64,000 nucleotides of DNA from UBA4782 sp034430215. GTDB lineage: Bacteria > Chloroflexota > Anaerolineae > Anaerolineales > Anaerolineaceae. The notes beneath the pieces are model-generated. The model did no database searches. It worked only from the letters and a program-made list of their open reading frames with translations, and was not told the DNA's origin. This document shows positions 1 through 7,980 of the stretch, in pieces (the stretch's first letter is position 1; each line of letters opens with the position of its first letter). The stretch spans positions 1 through 64,000 of the forward strand of contig DAOUFE010000012.1 of the NCBI GenBank assembly GCA_034430215.1, written 5' to 3'. The translations under genes and the position numbers were made by a program.

Positions 1-164
1 TTGTCTTACTCCGTTTTATAAAATGCTTTCGCAAAAACTATTTTATTGGAGATTCAATGTCGTTCAACCTTCTTTTTTTAAACTGTCAGGTAGCTAGAAG
101 AATTTATTTATTTTTCACTGTGTTATTTAAGAAAACAGAAAATATTTATTGTTCAGGAGGGACG

Positions 165-2657
165 ATGGCTGATCAACCAGGTTTTTTCATTGGAAAGAAA
201 GTAGATCCAGAGAAAGGAAAGCTGCTGGATGAAAAAGTGATCTATGATCCCGCAGACCTGACCACTCATGGTTTTGTTACAGGCATGACAGGCTCGGGAA
301 AAACTGGACTCTGTATTGAATTGCTGGAAGAAGCTGCATTGGAAGGCATCCCCGCTATCATGATCGACCCAAAAGGTGATCTTACAAACCTGCTACTGCA
401 TTTTCCAGAATTCCGACCGGAGGATTTTAAACCCTGGATAGATCCGGATGTGGTGCGGCGAGAGAATAAAGACCTTGATACTGCTGCAGCCGAGACGGCT
501 CTTATGTGGAAAGATGGTCTGGCTCAATGGGGATTAGGACCGGATGATATTCGCCAGTTACAGAAATCCGTAGATTTCACCATCTATACTCCAGGGTCGA
601 GTGCTTCTCAATCTGTCAGCATCCTGGCATCTTTCCAGGCACCGGGAATTTCCTGGGAAGAGAATAGTGAAATACTGCGGGAAGAAATATCCAGTAATGT
701 CACTGCGGTGTTGGGTCTGGTCGGTATGACGGATATTGATCCTCTTCGCTCTCGGGAGCATATCTTACTATCCAATATCATCGAAAATGCCTGGAGCCAC
801 GGGCAGTCGTTGGATTTGAATGAATTGATCTTGCAAACACAGAACCCGCCATTTGAACGATTAGGTGCTTTTCCGGTGGACAATTTATTTCCTGCGAAAG
901 ATCGTATGGAACTGGCTATGTTATTGAATAACTTCCTGGCCTCTCCTTCTTTTCAGACATGGATAGAAGGTGTACCACTGGATATTCCTTCATTTTTATA
1001 TACTGCAGACGGGAAACCGCGTCATAGCATCTTTTATCTGGCACATCTGCCTGATAACGAGCGTATGTTCTTTGTGACCCTGTTATTTGCTTCGATTGAA
1101 GCATGGATGAGGCAGCAACGTGGTACGGGTAGTTTACGGGCATTGATTTATTTTGATGAAATCGTGGGATATCTTCCCCCAATTGCCAACCCACCCAGCC
1201 GTCCCATTATGTTGCGCATGCTTAAACAGGCACGCGCGTTTGGTGTAGGGCTACTTCTCGCAACGCAAAATCCTGTAGACCTGGATTACAAGGCACTTTC
1301 TAATGCAGGTACCTGGTTCATTGGCAGGTTGCAAACAGAGCGCGACAAGATGCGATTGTTAGATGGTTTGGAAAGTGCTCGTGGTGATATAAACCGGACA
1401 GAGATTGATAAGATACTTTCTGGAATGGGTAAAAGGGTATTTCTATTACATAATGTACATGCCAAAGCTCCACTGCTTTTCCAGACTCGTTGGGCAATGA
1501 ATTATCTGGCTGGTCCACTCACCAGGGCACAATTACCACTGCTCAACCAGTTAGTAGGCAAAGGGAAAACACCTGCTACTGCCGGTACAGGAGCTATTGC
1601 TTCCCAGGTGGGTACACCAGTTACTAATGGTAAGAAAGCAGTTGCAATTCCAGCCGGAGAAGCAGGATACCAAAAAACCAAACCTATTGCTCCTCAAGGG
1701 ATGACGGAATTCTTCATCCCAGCCGATCTGGGTATCAGTCAAGCGGTCAATGAAGCTGGTCTACCTGTTGATGGACCCATTGAAGCTGAAGGATTGGTTT
1801 ATAAGCCAACCTTATTGGCACAGGCAGAGGTACGCTATATCGTTCAAAAATATGGCATGGAATATTCTCAGAAAGTAGCTTCGCTTGTTTCTGAAGGTAC
1901 CCGAAATCTTCTCGATTGGGGAAAATATGCCTGGCGCGCATACGAGAGAAGTGAGCTGCAATCAACACCCATGCCGAATAGCCTCTTTGCTGTGTTACCC
2001 GGGTGGCTTTCAGATGCCAAAGCAGCTACCGCGTTTCGCTCTGATTTTGAAGATTGGGTATTTCGGACAGGTACTATACGCGTAAAGGTGAATCAGGTAC
2101 TCAAGGTTTATGCTGGTCCACAAGTAACGGATGGTGAATTCAGAGATTTATGCAGTAAAGCTGCTGGTGAATTAGCTGATGCTGAACAGGACAAACTGGC
2201 TGCTACATATCAAAAGAAACTCAATGCGTTGGAGGCGAAAATCAAACGCCAGGAACTGGAAGTCGAAGAGCAAAAATCTGACCTGAATGCACGAAGACTA
2301 GAAGAAGCTGGAACTCATGGCGAGTTACTGTTGAGCATGTTTGTAGGAAGAAAAAGAAGTGTCTCCAAATCTATTACCAAACGTCGCATGACCAGCCAAT
2401 CGAAACTTGAATTGAAACAGGAAGAGGAAGAACTGGCGGCGCTCGAGCAGCAGATGGATGCTCTCGAAGCGGAATACAAGAAAGCACTGGATGAAATACA
2501 AAACAAATGGGAGAAAGAGGTTACCAGAATCGAAGAAGTACCTGTCAGTCCCACAAAAACAAACATTTTTCTAGATAATTACGGAATTGCCTGGGTACCC
2601 TACTATCTGGTAAAGAGTGGGGGACAGGTGAAAGAGGTACTTGCCGCAAAGCATTAA
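165..2657 (+). CDS. HerA/DUF853-like P-loop ATPase with C-terminal coiled coil
   Basis: A cytoplasmic AAA+-like ATPase of the HerA/FtsK superfamily, 830 aa. A Walker A motif (GMTGSGKT, about residues 40-48), a Walker B (LIYFDE, about 345-350) and the family sensor region LLATQNPVDL are visible. The C-terminal third has a long charged coiled coil (about residues 690-800), then a short conserved tail. I chose the ATG preceded by AGGAGG five bases upstream; a longer reading frame from base 57 has no ribosome site and a low-complexity start. Relatives are often annotated as DUF87/DUF853 helicase-like proteins, and their substrate is not known. It is a single gene ending at a bidirectional terminator. 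Confidence 0.85.
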   Translation: MADQPGFFIGKKVDPEKGKLLDEKVIYDPADLTTHGFVTGMTGSGKTGLCIELLEEAALEGIPAIMIDPKGDLTNLLLHFPEFRPEDFKPWIDPDVVRRENKDLDTAAAETALMWKDGLAQWGLGPDDIRQLQKSVDFTIYTPGSSASQSVSILASFQAPGISWEENSEILREEISSNVTAVLGLVGMTDIDPLRSREHILLSNIIENAWSHGQSLDLNELILQTQNPPFERLGAFPVDNLFPAKDRMELAMLLNNFLASPSFQTWIEGVPLDIPSFLYTADGKPRHSIFYLAHLPDNERMFFVTLLFASIEAWMRQQRGTGSLRALIYFDEIVGYLPPIANPPSRPIMLRMLKQARAFGVGLLLATQNPVDLDYKALSNAGTWFIGRLQTERDKMRLLDGLESARGDINRTEIDKILSGMGKRVFLLHNVHAKAPLLFQTRWAMNYLAGPLTRAQLPLLNQLVGKGKTPATAGTGAIASQVGTPVTNGKKAVAIPAGEAGYQKTKPIAPQGMTEFFIPADLGISQAVNEAGLPVDGPIEAEGLVYKPTLLAQAEVRYIVQKYGMEYSQKVASLVSEGTRNLLDWGKYAWRAYERSELQSTPMPNSLFAVLPGWLSDAKAATAFRSDFEDWVFRTGTIRVKVNQVLKVYAGPQVTDGEFRDLCSKAAGELADAEQDKLAATYQKKLNALEAKIKRQELEVEEQKSDLNARRLEEAGTHGELLLSMFVGRKRSVSKSITKRRMTSQSKLELKQEEEELAALEQQMDALEAEYKKALDEIQNKWEKEVTRIEEVPVSPTKTNIFLDNYGIAWVPYYLVKSGGQVKEVLAAKH

Positions 2658-2672
2658 GCAATAGAAACAAAT

Positions 2673-2706
2673 AAAGGGTGCGATGATAAATGATCGCACC
2701 CTTTTT
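2673..2706. terminator. Bidirectional terminator between ATPase gene and recR
   Basis: A perfect 9-bp stem GGGTGCGAT/ATCGCACCC with an 8-base loop is flanked by AAA on the left and TTTTT on the right. It can therefore act on both converging transcripts: the ATPase gene from the left and the recR operon from the right. Confidence 0.85.
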
Positions 2707-2724
2707 GATTCCCAAAATGGAAAT

Positions 2725-3333
2725 TTAACCCATATCCTGACGACCAGCAAGTGCGCGTAGAATGGTGTTCTGATCGGCATATTCCAGATCGCCACCCATT
2801 GGCAAGCCGCGTGCAAGCCGAGTTACGTGGACTCCACTGGAAGTCAACTGCTGCTTAAGATATAAAGCAGTAGCGTCACCTTCCATGCTGGGGTTGGTTG
2901 CCAGGATGATCTCGCGAATACTTCCCTTTTCCACTCTTTCTAATAATGGTTTGATCTTCAGGTCATCTGGTCCGATACCTTCGATAGGTGAGAGCACGCC
3001 GTGCAGCACATGATAATGACCGTTGTATCCACCGGTGCGCTCAAGCGCTAATACATCCAGGGCTTCTTCCACCACGCAGATCAATCCGGGGTCGCGCTGG
3101 CTGTCTGCACAGATGTCACATAAGGGTTGATCTGCCAGAGTGATGTTGAAACATTGCGAGCACATTCCCGTAGCTGTCTGGAGTGCGATCAAGGCATCTG
3201 CCAACTGCTGTGGTAGATCATTATGTGTTCGGAGCAGGAAGAAAGCCAGTCGCGATGCAGTTTTTGGTCCAATGCCAGGCAGGCGCGAAAATGCATCTAT
3301 TAAGTTTTGAACCGGGGCAGGCAGTACAGCCAT
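2725..3333 (-). CDS. recR: Recombination mediator RecR
   Basis: RecR (202 aa, normal family length) loads RecA in the RecFOR pathway of gap repair. The helix-hairpin-helix LPGIGPKTASR is near residues 18-28. The zinc finger uses C58, C61, C72 and C75, and a Toprim domain starts around VVEEALDVLALE. It is the last gene of a leftward operon dnaX-ybaB-recR, a very widely conserved order, with only 4 bases separating it from ybaB. Nothing is missing. It ends just before the bidirectional terminator. Confidence 0.97.
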   Translation of the reverse strand: MAVLPAPVQNLIDAFSRLPGIGPKTASRLAFFLLRTHNDLPQQLADALIALQTATGMCSQCFNITLADQPLCDICADSQRDPGLICVVEEALDVLALERTGGYNGHYHVLHGVLSPIEGIGPDDLKIKPLLERVEKGSIREIILATNPSMEGDATALYLKQQLTSSGVHVTRLARGLPMGGDLEYADQNTILRALAGRQDMG

Positions 3334-3337
3334 GGGG

Positions 3338-3679
3338 TTAGAATCCGAAACCGGGTAAACCGCCAGCCAAAGGACCCATCCGTTCAGCTGCCATTTCTTT
3401 GGATTTTTCTATTGCCAGGTTAGCGGCGCTTAATACCAGGTCCTGAAGCATTTCAGCATCGGCATCTTTCAGTAGTTCAGGATCAATGGTAAATGCAGTG
3501 AACTGTTGGTCGCCTGTGATGGTAGCGGTTACTGCTCCGCCACCAGCAGAAACGGTGACAGTTTCTGTCTTAAGTTCTTCCTGGGCTTTCTCCATCTGTT
3601 CCTGTAGTTTTCTGATCTGTGAAAGCATACCTGCCTGACCACCTGAAGGTGCCATCCCACGATTAAATCCTTTTGCCAT
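3338..3679 (-). CDS. ybaB: YbaB/EbfC nucleoid-associated protein
   Basis: A small DNA-binding protein of the YbaB/EbfC family, 113 aa. It has the usual helical segment (QIRKLQEQMEKAQEELK) followed by the beta-rich core TVTVSAGGGAVTATITG and the family-typical sequence around LLKDADAEMLQDLVLSAAN. These proteins form dimers that coat DNA; their exact role in bacteria is unsettled. It sits between dnaX and recR as in many phyla. A GGAG ribosome site lies upstream of the ATG, and the gaps to both neighbours are about 4 bases, so the three are surely co-transcribed. Confidence 0.95.
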   Translation of the reverse strand: MAKGFNRGMAPSGGQAGMLSQIRKLQEQMEKAQEELKTETVTVSAGGGAVTATITGDQQFTAFTIDPELLKDADAEMLQDLVLSAANLAIEKSKEMAAERMGPLAGGLPGFGF

Positions 3680-3683
3680 TTAT

Positions 3684-5339
3684 TTACTCCTTCTTTTTGA
3701 TCACGCCACCCAGATTCAGTGCCGCCCTTACTATTCCATTTTCTTCAATATCTGCATCGATGGGTGCACCTGTGGCTCTATTATTCAAAATACATGAAAT
3801 CTCAAGGTCTTTCTCGAATACCTGCTTCAAAGCGCTGCATGTAAGTGCAATATTTTCTTTTGTTTCCATTTTCGATTTAATGACGTCATTCGCAAATGCC
3901 AGAACAAGCACATTTCCTTTCATACTTATGAGCTGGCATGAATTCAACAACCCTTCAGTGGCAGGTCTGATTTTGCGGACCAATTCTTTCACCTGCCTCC
4001 ATTGACTTTGAACATCCTTTAGATTGGTGCCCGATTCTGTTGAGACACCTGCTGCAGTATCCTGTAATTGCGGTTCATTTTTTACAGGCTCAGGGATAAC
4101 AGTCTGCGTTGTTATTTCGGACGGTGTAGGCGTTTGTGCTTGTACTGGTTTTGGTGATACCGATTTTACCTGCGAAGACACTGCGGGTTTGACGGATGCT
4201 TTTTGCTCTGTTTTAACTGGTACTGTTTGAGCTATTGGTTGACTTGCAGGCTGCATATCAGCCTTCCAATTGATGGATTCTGCCAGAGCAAGTTCGAGCT
4301 GCAACCCGGGCTGCCAGCCAAGCCGGGTTTCTGTTGCCGCTTCATTGAATACTCGAATTGTTTCGAGAATATGTTGAATCGGAAGTGCAGCAGATTGCTG
4401 CTGCATTTTCTGTCGAATTTCAGCAGAGATTTCTGGCTGATCAACCTTTCCCATTTTGACTAACAGGAGATTTCGCAAATAATCTACAACCTGTCTGGCA
4501 AACTGACGTGGATCAGTGCCTGCATCCAGGGCTTGCTGGATGATGTTCAGCCCTGAAGCTGCCTGATGCTGTATGATTGCTTCAACGATTTCAACTACCA
4601 CCTGACTGGTGGCGGTCCCCAGGACCTGTTGCGCGTAGGTAAGTGTAACCTCATCTCCAGTTGATGCAAGCTGGTCTAGCAACGAAATGGCATCACGCAT
4701 GGAGCCAGTAGCCTGGCGGGCTATCAGTGTCAATGCATCTGGTTCAACCTTTATTTTCTCGTCAACACATTTTGCCTGCAGATATTTCACCATTTCAGGC
4801 ACGGGAATGCGCCTGAACTCATATCGCTGGCAACGAGAAAGAACCGTGGCTGGGATTTTATGGATCTCGGTGGTCGCCAACACAAAAATAGCATGAGCAG
4901 GAGGCTCTTCGAGGGTTTTTAACAGGGCGTTGAAGGCTGCTGTAGAAAGCATGTGGACTTCATCAATAATATACACTTTATATCTGCCGCTGGTCGGACT
5001 GAAGTTAATTTTGTCACGCAATTCACGCACATCATCAACACTTGTGTTGGAAGCAGCATCGATCTCGATCAGATCCAGGTATTGCCCCTTGTTGATCTGC
5101 TTGCAGGTATCGCATTCATCACATGGACGCTCAGTAAGATTTTCATTCAAGCAATTGACAGCTTTTGCCAACAGGCGGGCAGTGGTGGTTTTCCCTGTAC
5201 CGCGAGGACCAGCAAACAAATAGGCATGTGCTGTTCTGCCGCTTTGAATGGCATTTTTCAAAGTATGAATGATATGTTCCTGTCCAACGATCTGATCCCA
5301 CCGGCTGGGTCGCCATTCACGATAAAGCGCTTTTTTCAT
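3684..5339 (-). CDS. dnaX: DNA polymerase III subunit gamma/tau
   Basis: The clamp-loader ATPase of the replicative polymerase, 551 aa. Walker A GPRGTGKT is at residues 44-51, and the zinc-binding cysteines are C63, C73, C76 and C79. Walker B lies in IIDEVHML (about 125-132) and the arginine-finger motif LSRC near 166. After domain III (to about residue 370) comes a Pro/Gln/Thr/Val-rich linker (about 370-440), then a C-terminal domain. I saw no convincing slippage site, so a shorter gamma form is not supported. AGGAG precedes the ATG. It is the second gene of the leftward operon after the lamin-tail protein. Confidence 0.96.
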   Translation of the reverse strand: MKKALYREWRPSRWDQIVGQEHIIHTLKNAIQSGRTAHAYLFAGPRGTGKTTTARLLAKAVNCLNENLTERPCDECDTCKQINKGQYLDLIEIDAASNTSVDDVRELRDKINFSPTSGRYKVYIIDEVHMLSTAAFNALLKTLEEPPAHAIFVLATTEIHKIPATVLSRCQRYEFRRIPVPEMVKYLQAKCVDEKIKVEPDALTLIARQATGSMRDAISLLDQLASTGDEVTLTYAQQVLGTATSQVVVEIVEAIIQHQAASGLNIIQQALDAGTDPRQFARQVVDYLRNLLLVKMGKVDQPEISAEIRQKMQQQSAALPIQHILETIRVFNEAATETRLGWQPGLQLELALAESINWKADMQPASQPIAQTVPVKTEQKASVKPAVSSQVKSVSPKPVQAQTPTPSEITTQTVIPEPVKNEPQLQDTAAGVSTESGTNLKDVQSQWRQVKELVRKIRPATEGLLNSCQLISMKGNVLVLAFANDVIKSKMETKENIALTCSALKQVFEKDLEISCILNNRATGAPIDADIEENGIVRAALNLGGVIKKKE

Positions 5340-5350
5340 TGCACTCCTGC

Positions 5351-5839
5351 TTATGGTATTTGATAACTGGATCGCAAATTGCCATCCGGATCATACACTG
5401 ATACTAATTCACCCTGCTGCCAGAGGGGCTGAGTTGATCCCCAATAGAGTGAAATGACCGTGTTGTTGCCTGATCTGGTATACACCTCTACTACACCACT
5501 GTACAGGGTAAGATCAGGGAAAGTAAAGATATTTCCGTCATTGTCCTGCAATGTCCAATTTCGCATCTGCAGAGGATCATCACCCACCATACGGATGCGA
5601 ACTACTTCGGACTGTAGATCGCCAGCACCAAAAACGTTTTCAATCTTGATCACCTGCTCATCCAAAGGTGGCAGGGTTGGTTCTTGCTGCGTTTGGCTGC
5701 TTTCAGTAGAAGCAAATGACACCGAAGAAGCTGAATTTTGTCGCGCTAAAGTCCAAATCGTTAACACAATCAAGACTGTGGCAGCAGAGACAGCAACGTT
5801 TACTAATAAAAATGGCAGCCAATTTCTTGGTATTTTCAT
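5351..5839 (-). CDS. Membrane-anchored lamin-tail-domain-like protein
   Basis: A 162-aa protein with one N-terminal membrane segment (about residues 9-31), a Ser/Thr/Gln/Pro-rich spacer, then a beta-rich domain (about 65-160). The order of motifs in that domain (VRIRMVGDDPLQMRNWTLQD, then a 'fPdltL' strand and a final 'DPDGNLRSSY' strand) resembles the lamin tail (LTD) fold found in extracellular bacterial proteins. It is probably anchored outside the membrane; its ligand is unknown. It is the first gene of the dnaX-ybaB-recR unit, only 11 bases before dnaX. No clear ribosome site is seen before the ATG. Confidence 0.7.
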   Translation of the reverse strand: MKIPRNWLPFLLVNVAVSAATVLIVLTIWTLARQNSASSVSFASTESSQTQQEPTLPPLDEQVIKIENVFGAGDLQSEVVRIRMVGDDPLQMRNWTLQDNDGNIFTFPDLTLYSGVVEVYTRSGNNTVISLYWGSTQPLWQQGELVSVYDPDGNLRSSYQIP

Positions 5840-5927
5840 GACGATTATCTATGAATCATAGCATAATTTTTCGATAAAATGGGAGAAACACTTGTGACAT
5901 ATTATGGTGTGAAGATCGAGATCAGAT

Positions 5928-6401
5928 TTGACTTATATCATTGATGGACATAATCTAATTCCACATATTCCTGGACTGCAGTTAAGAGATCCGGATGATG
6001 AAGATATTTTGATCCAACAACTGTTGATCTTTCGCAGAGTACGGAAGTGTGCTATTGAAGTATTTTTTGATGGAGCACCTGCTGGACACAGTGGCAGGAG
6101 AAGGGTGGAGACTATTATTGTGTATAATATTCGAGTTGGTTCTACCGCTGATGATGCAATACTGGCTCATTTGAAACACCTGAAGAAAGCTGCTAAAAAT
6201 GTTATCGTGGTCAGTTCTGATCATCGTGTACAGGTAGGGGCAAAAGCCTACCATGCATCCATTATGGACTCGGCTACATTTTCAAGAGAATTACAACAAA
6301 CTATTAACGCAATTGGAAATATCGATCCTATTCATGCTTCTAATGATAACGAGGTTGAATACTGGCTTGAGCAATTCCACAAGAGAGAAAAACCCTTTTG
6401 A
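5928..6401 (+). CDS. YacP-like NYN-domain ribonuclease-type protein
   Basis: A 157-aa protein that starts MTYIIDGHNLIP, the hallmark of the NYN/PIN-like YacP family, whose conserved aspartates bind metal. Further matches are VFFDGAP (about residues 45-51), STADDAILAHL (about 72-82) and VVSSDHRVQ (about 95-103), which together make the acidic active-site pocket. Family members are thought to cut structured RNA. The start codon is TTG; the only upstream in-frame ATG is followed at once by a stop. It is divergent from the dnaX operon and is followed by a gene-free stretch with an RNA-like structure. Confidence 0.8.
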   Translation: MTYIIDGHNLIPHIPGLQLRDPDDEDILIQQLLIFRRVRKCAIEVFFDGAPAGHSGRRRVETIIVYNIRVGSTADDAILAHLKHLKKAAKNVIVVSSDHRVQVGAKAYHASIMDSATFSRELQQTINAIGNIDPIHASNDNEVEYWLEQFHKREKPF

Positions 6402-6532
6402 TTGTGAAAATCCTCTTAAGTAATTCTCATTAATGCAAGAAAAATGACTTGAAAAATTAAAACTGGGGGAGATACGCTAACAGACTTCTTAATACTTTTT
6501 AATTCTAATTAGACAATTCTGGTGTATATTAT

Positions 6533-6690
6533 CCCAGACGCCGAAAAAATTTTACTGGTAGAAACGGTGTCACCACCTCTCTGCAAATCGCCAACGTGTT
6601 CCCCCCGCATGGTGGCATTTTATTGGAGCAGATGGTGGTTTCCCTCCCTGGACACCGCCAGTCATGTCCACATGACTGGCGGTAGTCTTT
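6533..6690 (+). ncRNA. Probable structured small RNA (6S-like long hairpin), family unassigned
   Basis: The gene-free stretch after the YacP-like gene folds into one long imperfect hairpin. Pairings from outside in are CTGG 6555-6558 with CCAG 6658-6661, CGGTGTC 6565-6571 with GACACCG 6651-6657, ACCACC 6572-6577 with GGTGGT 6634-6639, TCTGC 6580-6584 with GCAGA 6628-6632, and GCCA..CGTG 6590-6598 with CATG..TGGC 6608-6616 around a C-rich loop. A pyrimidine-rich bulge lies at 6640-6650. A terminator follows. There is no gene downstream on this strand, so a free RNA is more likely than a leader. The shape recalls 6S RNA, but I cannot match a family; the 5' end is a guess. Confidence 0.45.
6654..6690 (+). 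terminator. Terminator of the putative small RNA
   Basis: A perfect 13-bp stem (6654-6666 with 6671-6683, ACCGCCAGTCATG and complement) with a 4-base loop, followed by AGTCTTTT. Its left arm overlaps the outer stem of the long hairpin (6651-6661), so the two structures exclude each other. Confidence 0.8.
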
Positions 6691-6699
6691 TAAACATTA

Positions 6700-6726
6700 A
6701 GAGCTGGGTAAATTCTACCCAGCTCT
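6700..6726. terminator. Terminator downstream of kbl
   Basis: A perfect 11-bp stem AGAGCTGGGTA/TACCCAGCTCT with a 5-base loop lies 20 bases past the end of the leftward kbl gene. T-rich sequence flanks both sides, so it mainly ends the leftward transcript and may also back up the rightward terminator just before it. Confidence 0.8.
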
Positions 6727-6745
6727 ATGTTTTCTTATTAATGAA

Positions 6746-7927
6746 TTAAATCACGCCCAGTTTTTTACCCACTTTTGTAAATATTTCCAATCCCTGATCC
6801 AGGTCTGATTTGCTATGAGCAGCTGAGATCATCGCACGGATGCGGGCTTTTCCTCTTGGTACCGTGGGGAAACCGATGGACATGGCAAAAACACCTTCTT
6901 CGAACAGTTCACGCGAGAATTGCTGTGCCAGCGATGCTTCACCTAACATGATAGGAGTAATAGGGGTCACGCTTCCACCCGTATCAAAACCGGCCTTCTT
7001 CATTTCAGCTTTAAAATAGCGGGTGTTTTCCCATAGTTTGTCAACCAGTTCTGTGGAACTTTCGAGGATATCCAATGCTGCAATGCAGGCGGAGACATCT
7101 GCAGGGGTCATGGCTGAAGAAAACAGGAATGGGCGCCCACGCTGGCGAAGCCATTCAACGATGACTGCATTACCAGCAACAACACCACCCATAACGCCAA
7201 AAGCTTTGGAAAGTGTACCAACTTCTATATCCACTTTTCCGTGTAATCCAAAGTGATCCACAATGCCACGGCCACCTTTACCTACAACACCTTCACCATG
7301 TGCGTCATCCACCATCAGCATAATATCATGCGCATGAGCGATCTCATAAATGGCATCCAAAGGAGCCAGGTCGCCATCCATGCTGAACACACCATCTGTG
7401 ATGATGATTGCCCGGCGATAAGTCCCTTCATTCTCTTTAATCACACGCTCCAGATCTGCCGGGTTCGCATGAGCAAAGCGGATGATACGTCCACCTGAAA
7501 GCCGGCAGCCATCGATGATACTGGCATGATTGAGTTCATCCGAGAAGATGACATCTTCTTTGGTGATCAATGCCTGGATGGTAGCCAGATTGGCGCAAAA
7601 ACCTGATTGAAAAGTAATGGCAGCTTCAACGCCCTTAAAAGCAGCCATGCGTTTTTCCAACTCCAGGTGGAGATCCATCGTTCCTGCAATAGTGCGGACT
7701 GCAGCCGGACCAGCGCCATATTTATCCAGTCCTTTCTTGGCTGCAGCAATCATTTCGGGACGATTAGCAAGCCCAAGATAATTGTTGGAGCAAAAATTCA
7801 GCACTTTCTTTCCATCAACAACCAACCAGGCTCCCTGTGGGCTACTAATAGTGCGGATATTATTGTACAGTCCTGATTCTTTCAATCCATCTAATTCATG
7901 ATTGATCCAGTCCAGACGTTTGCTCAT
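6746..7927 (-). CDS. kbl: Glycine C-acetyltransferase (2-amino-3-ketobutyrate CoA ligase)
   Basis: A PLP enzyme of the alpha-oxoamine synthase family, 393 aa, the size of KBL. KBL splits 2-amino-3-oxobutyrate with CoA into glycine and acetyl-CoA in threonine breakdown. The PLP lysine is K241 in GTLSKAFG; DDAHGEG (about 207-213) holds the cofactor aspartate, and CSNNYLGL near 46 is family-typical. AAGGAG precedes the ATG. No threonine dehydrogenase gene is adjacent, so a related activity (8-amino-7-oxononanoate or serine palmitoyl type) cannot be fully excluded, although the sequence reads most like KBL. It may be co-transcribed with the upstream helicase-associated gene, 53 bases away. Confidence 0.88.
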   Translation of the reverse strand: MSKRLDWINHELDGLKESGLYNNIRTISSPQGAWLVVDGKKVLNFCSNNYLGLANRPEMIAAAKKGLDKYGAGPAAVRTIAGTMDLHLELEKRMAAFKGVEAAITFQSGFCANLATIQALITKEDVIFSDELNHASIIDGCRLSGGRIIRFAHANPADLERVIKENEGTYRRAIIITDGVFSMDGDLAPLDAIYEIAHAHDIMLMVDDAHGEGVVGKGGRGIVDHFGLHGKVDIEVGTLSKAFGVMGGVVAGNAVIVEWLRQRGRPFLFSSAMTPADVSACIAALDILESSTELVDKLWENTRYFKAEMKKAGFDTGGSVTPITPIMLGEASLAQQFSRELFEEGVFAMSIGFPTVPRGKARIRAMISAAHSKSDLDQGLEIFTKVGKKLGVI

Positions 7928-7980
7928 TCAAATTTCTCCTTAAATTCAGAAAGTGAAAAAAACTTTTCCTGTTAGTGGAA

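Noticed and set aside
57..164. N-terminal extension of the HerA-like ATPase gene
   Set aside because: The added 36 residues are low-complexity and unlike the family, and the ATG at 165 has a perfect AGGAGG upstream.
6533..6690. SRP RNA, tmRNA or RNase P RNA at the orphan hairpin
   Set aside because: The GGAAG-type SRP tip, tmRNA tag and CCA end, and the RNase P core are all absent, and the length is too small for the last two.
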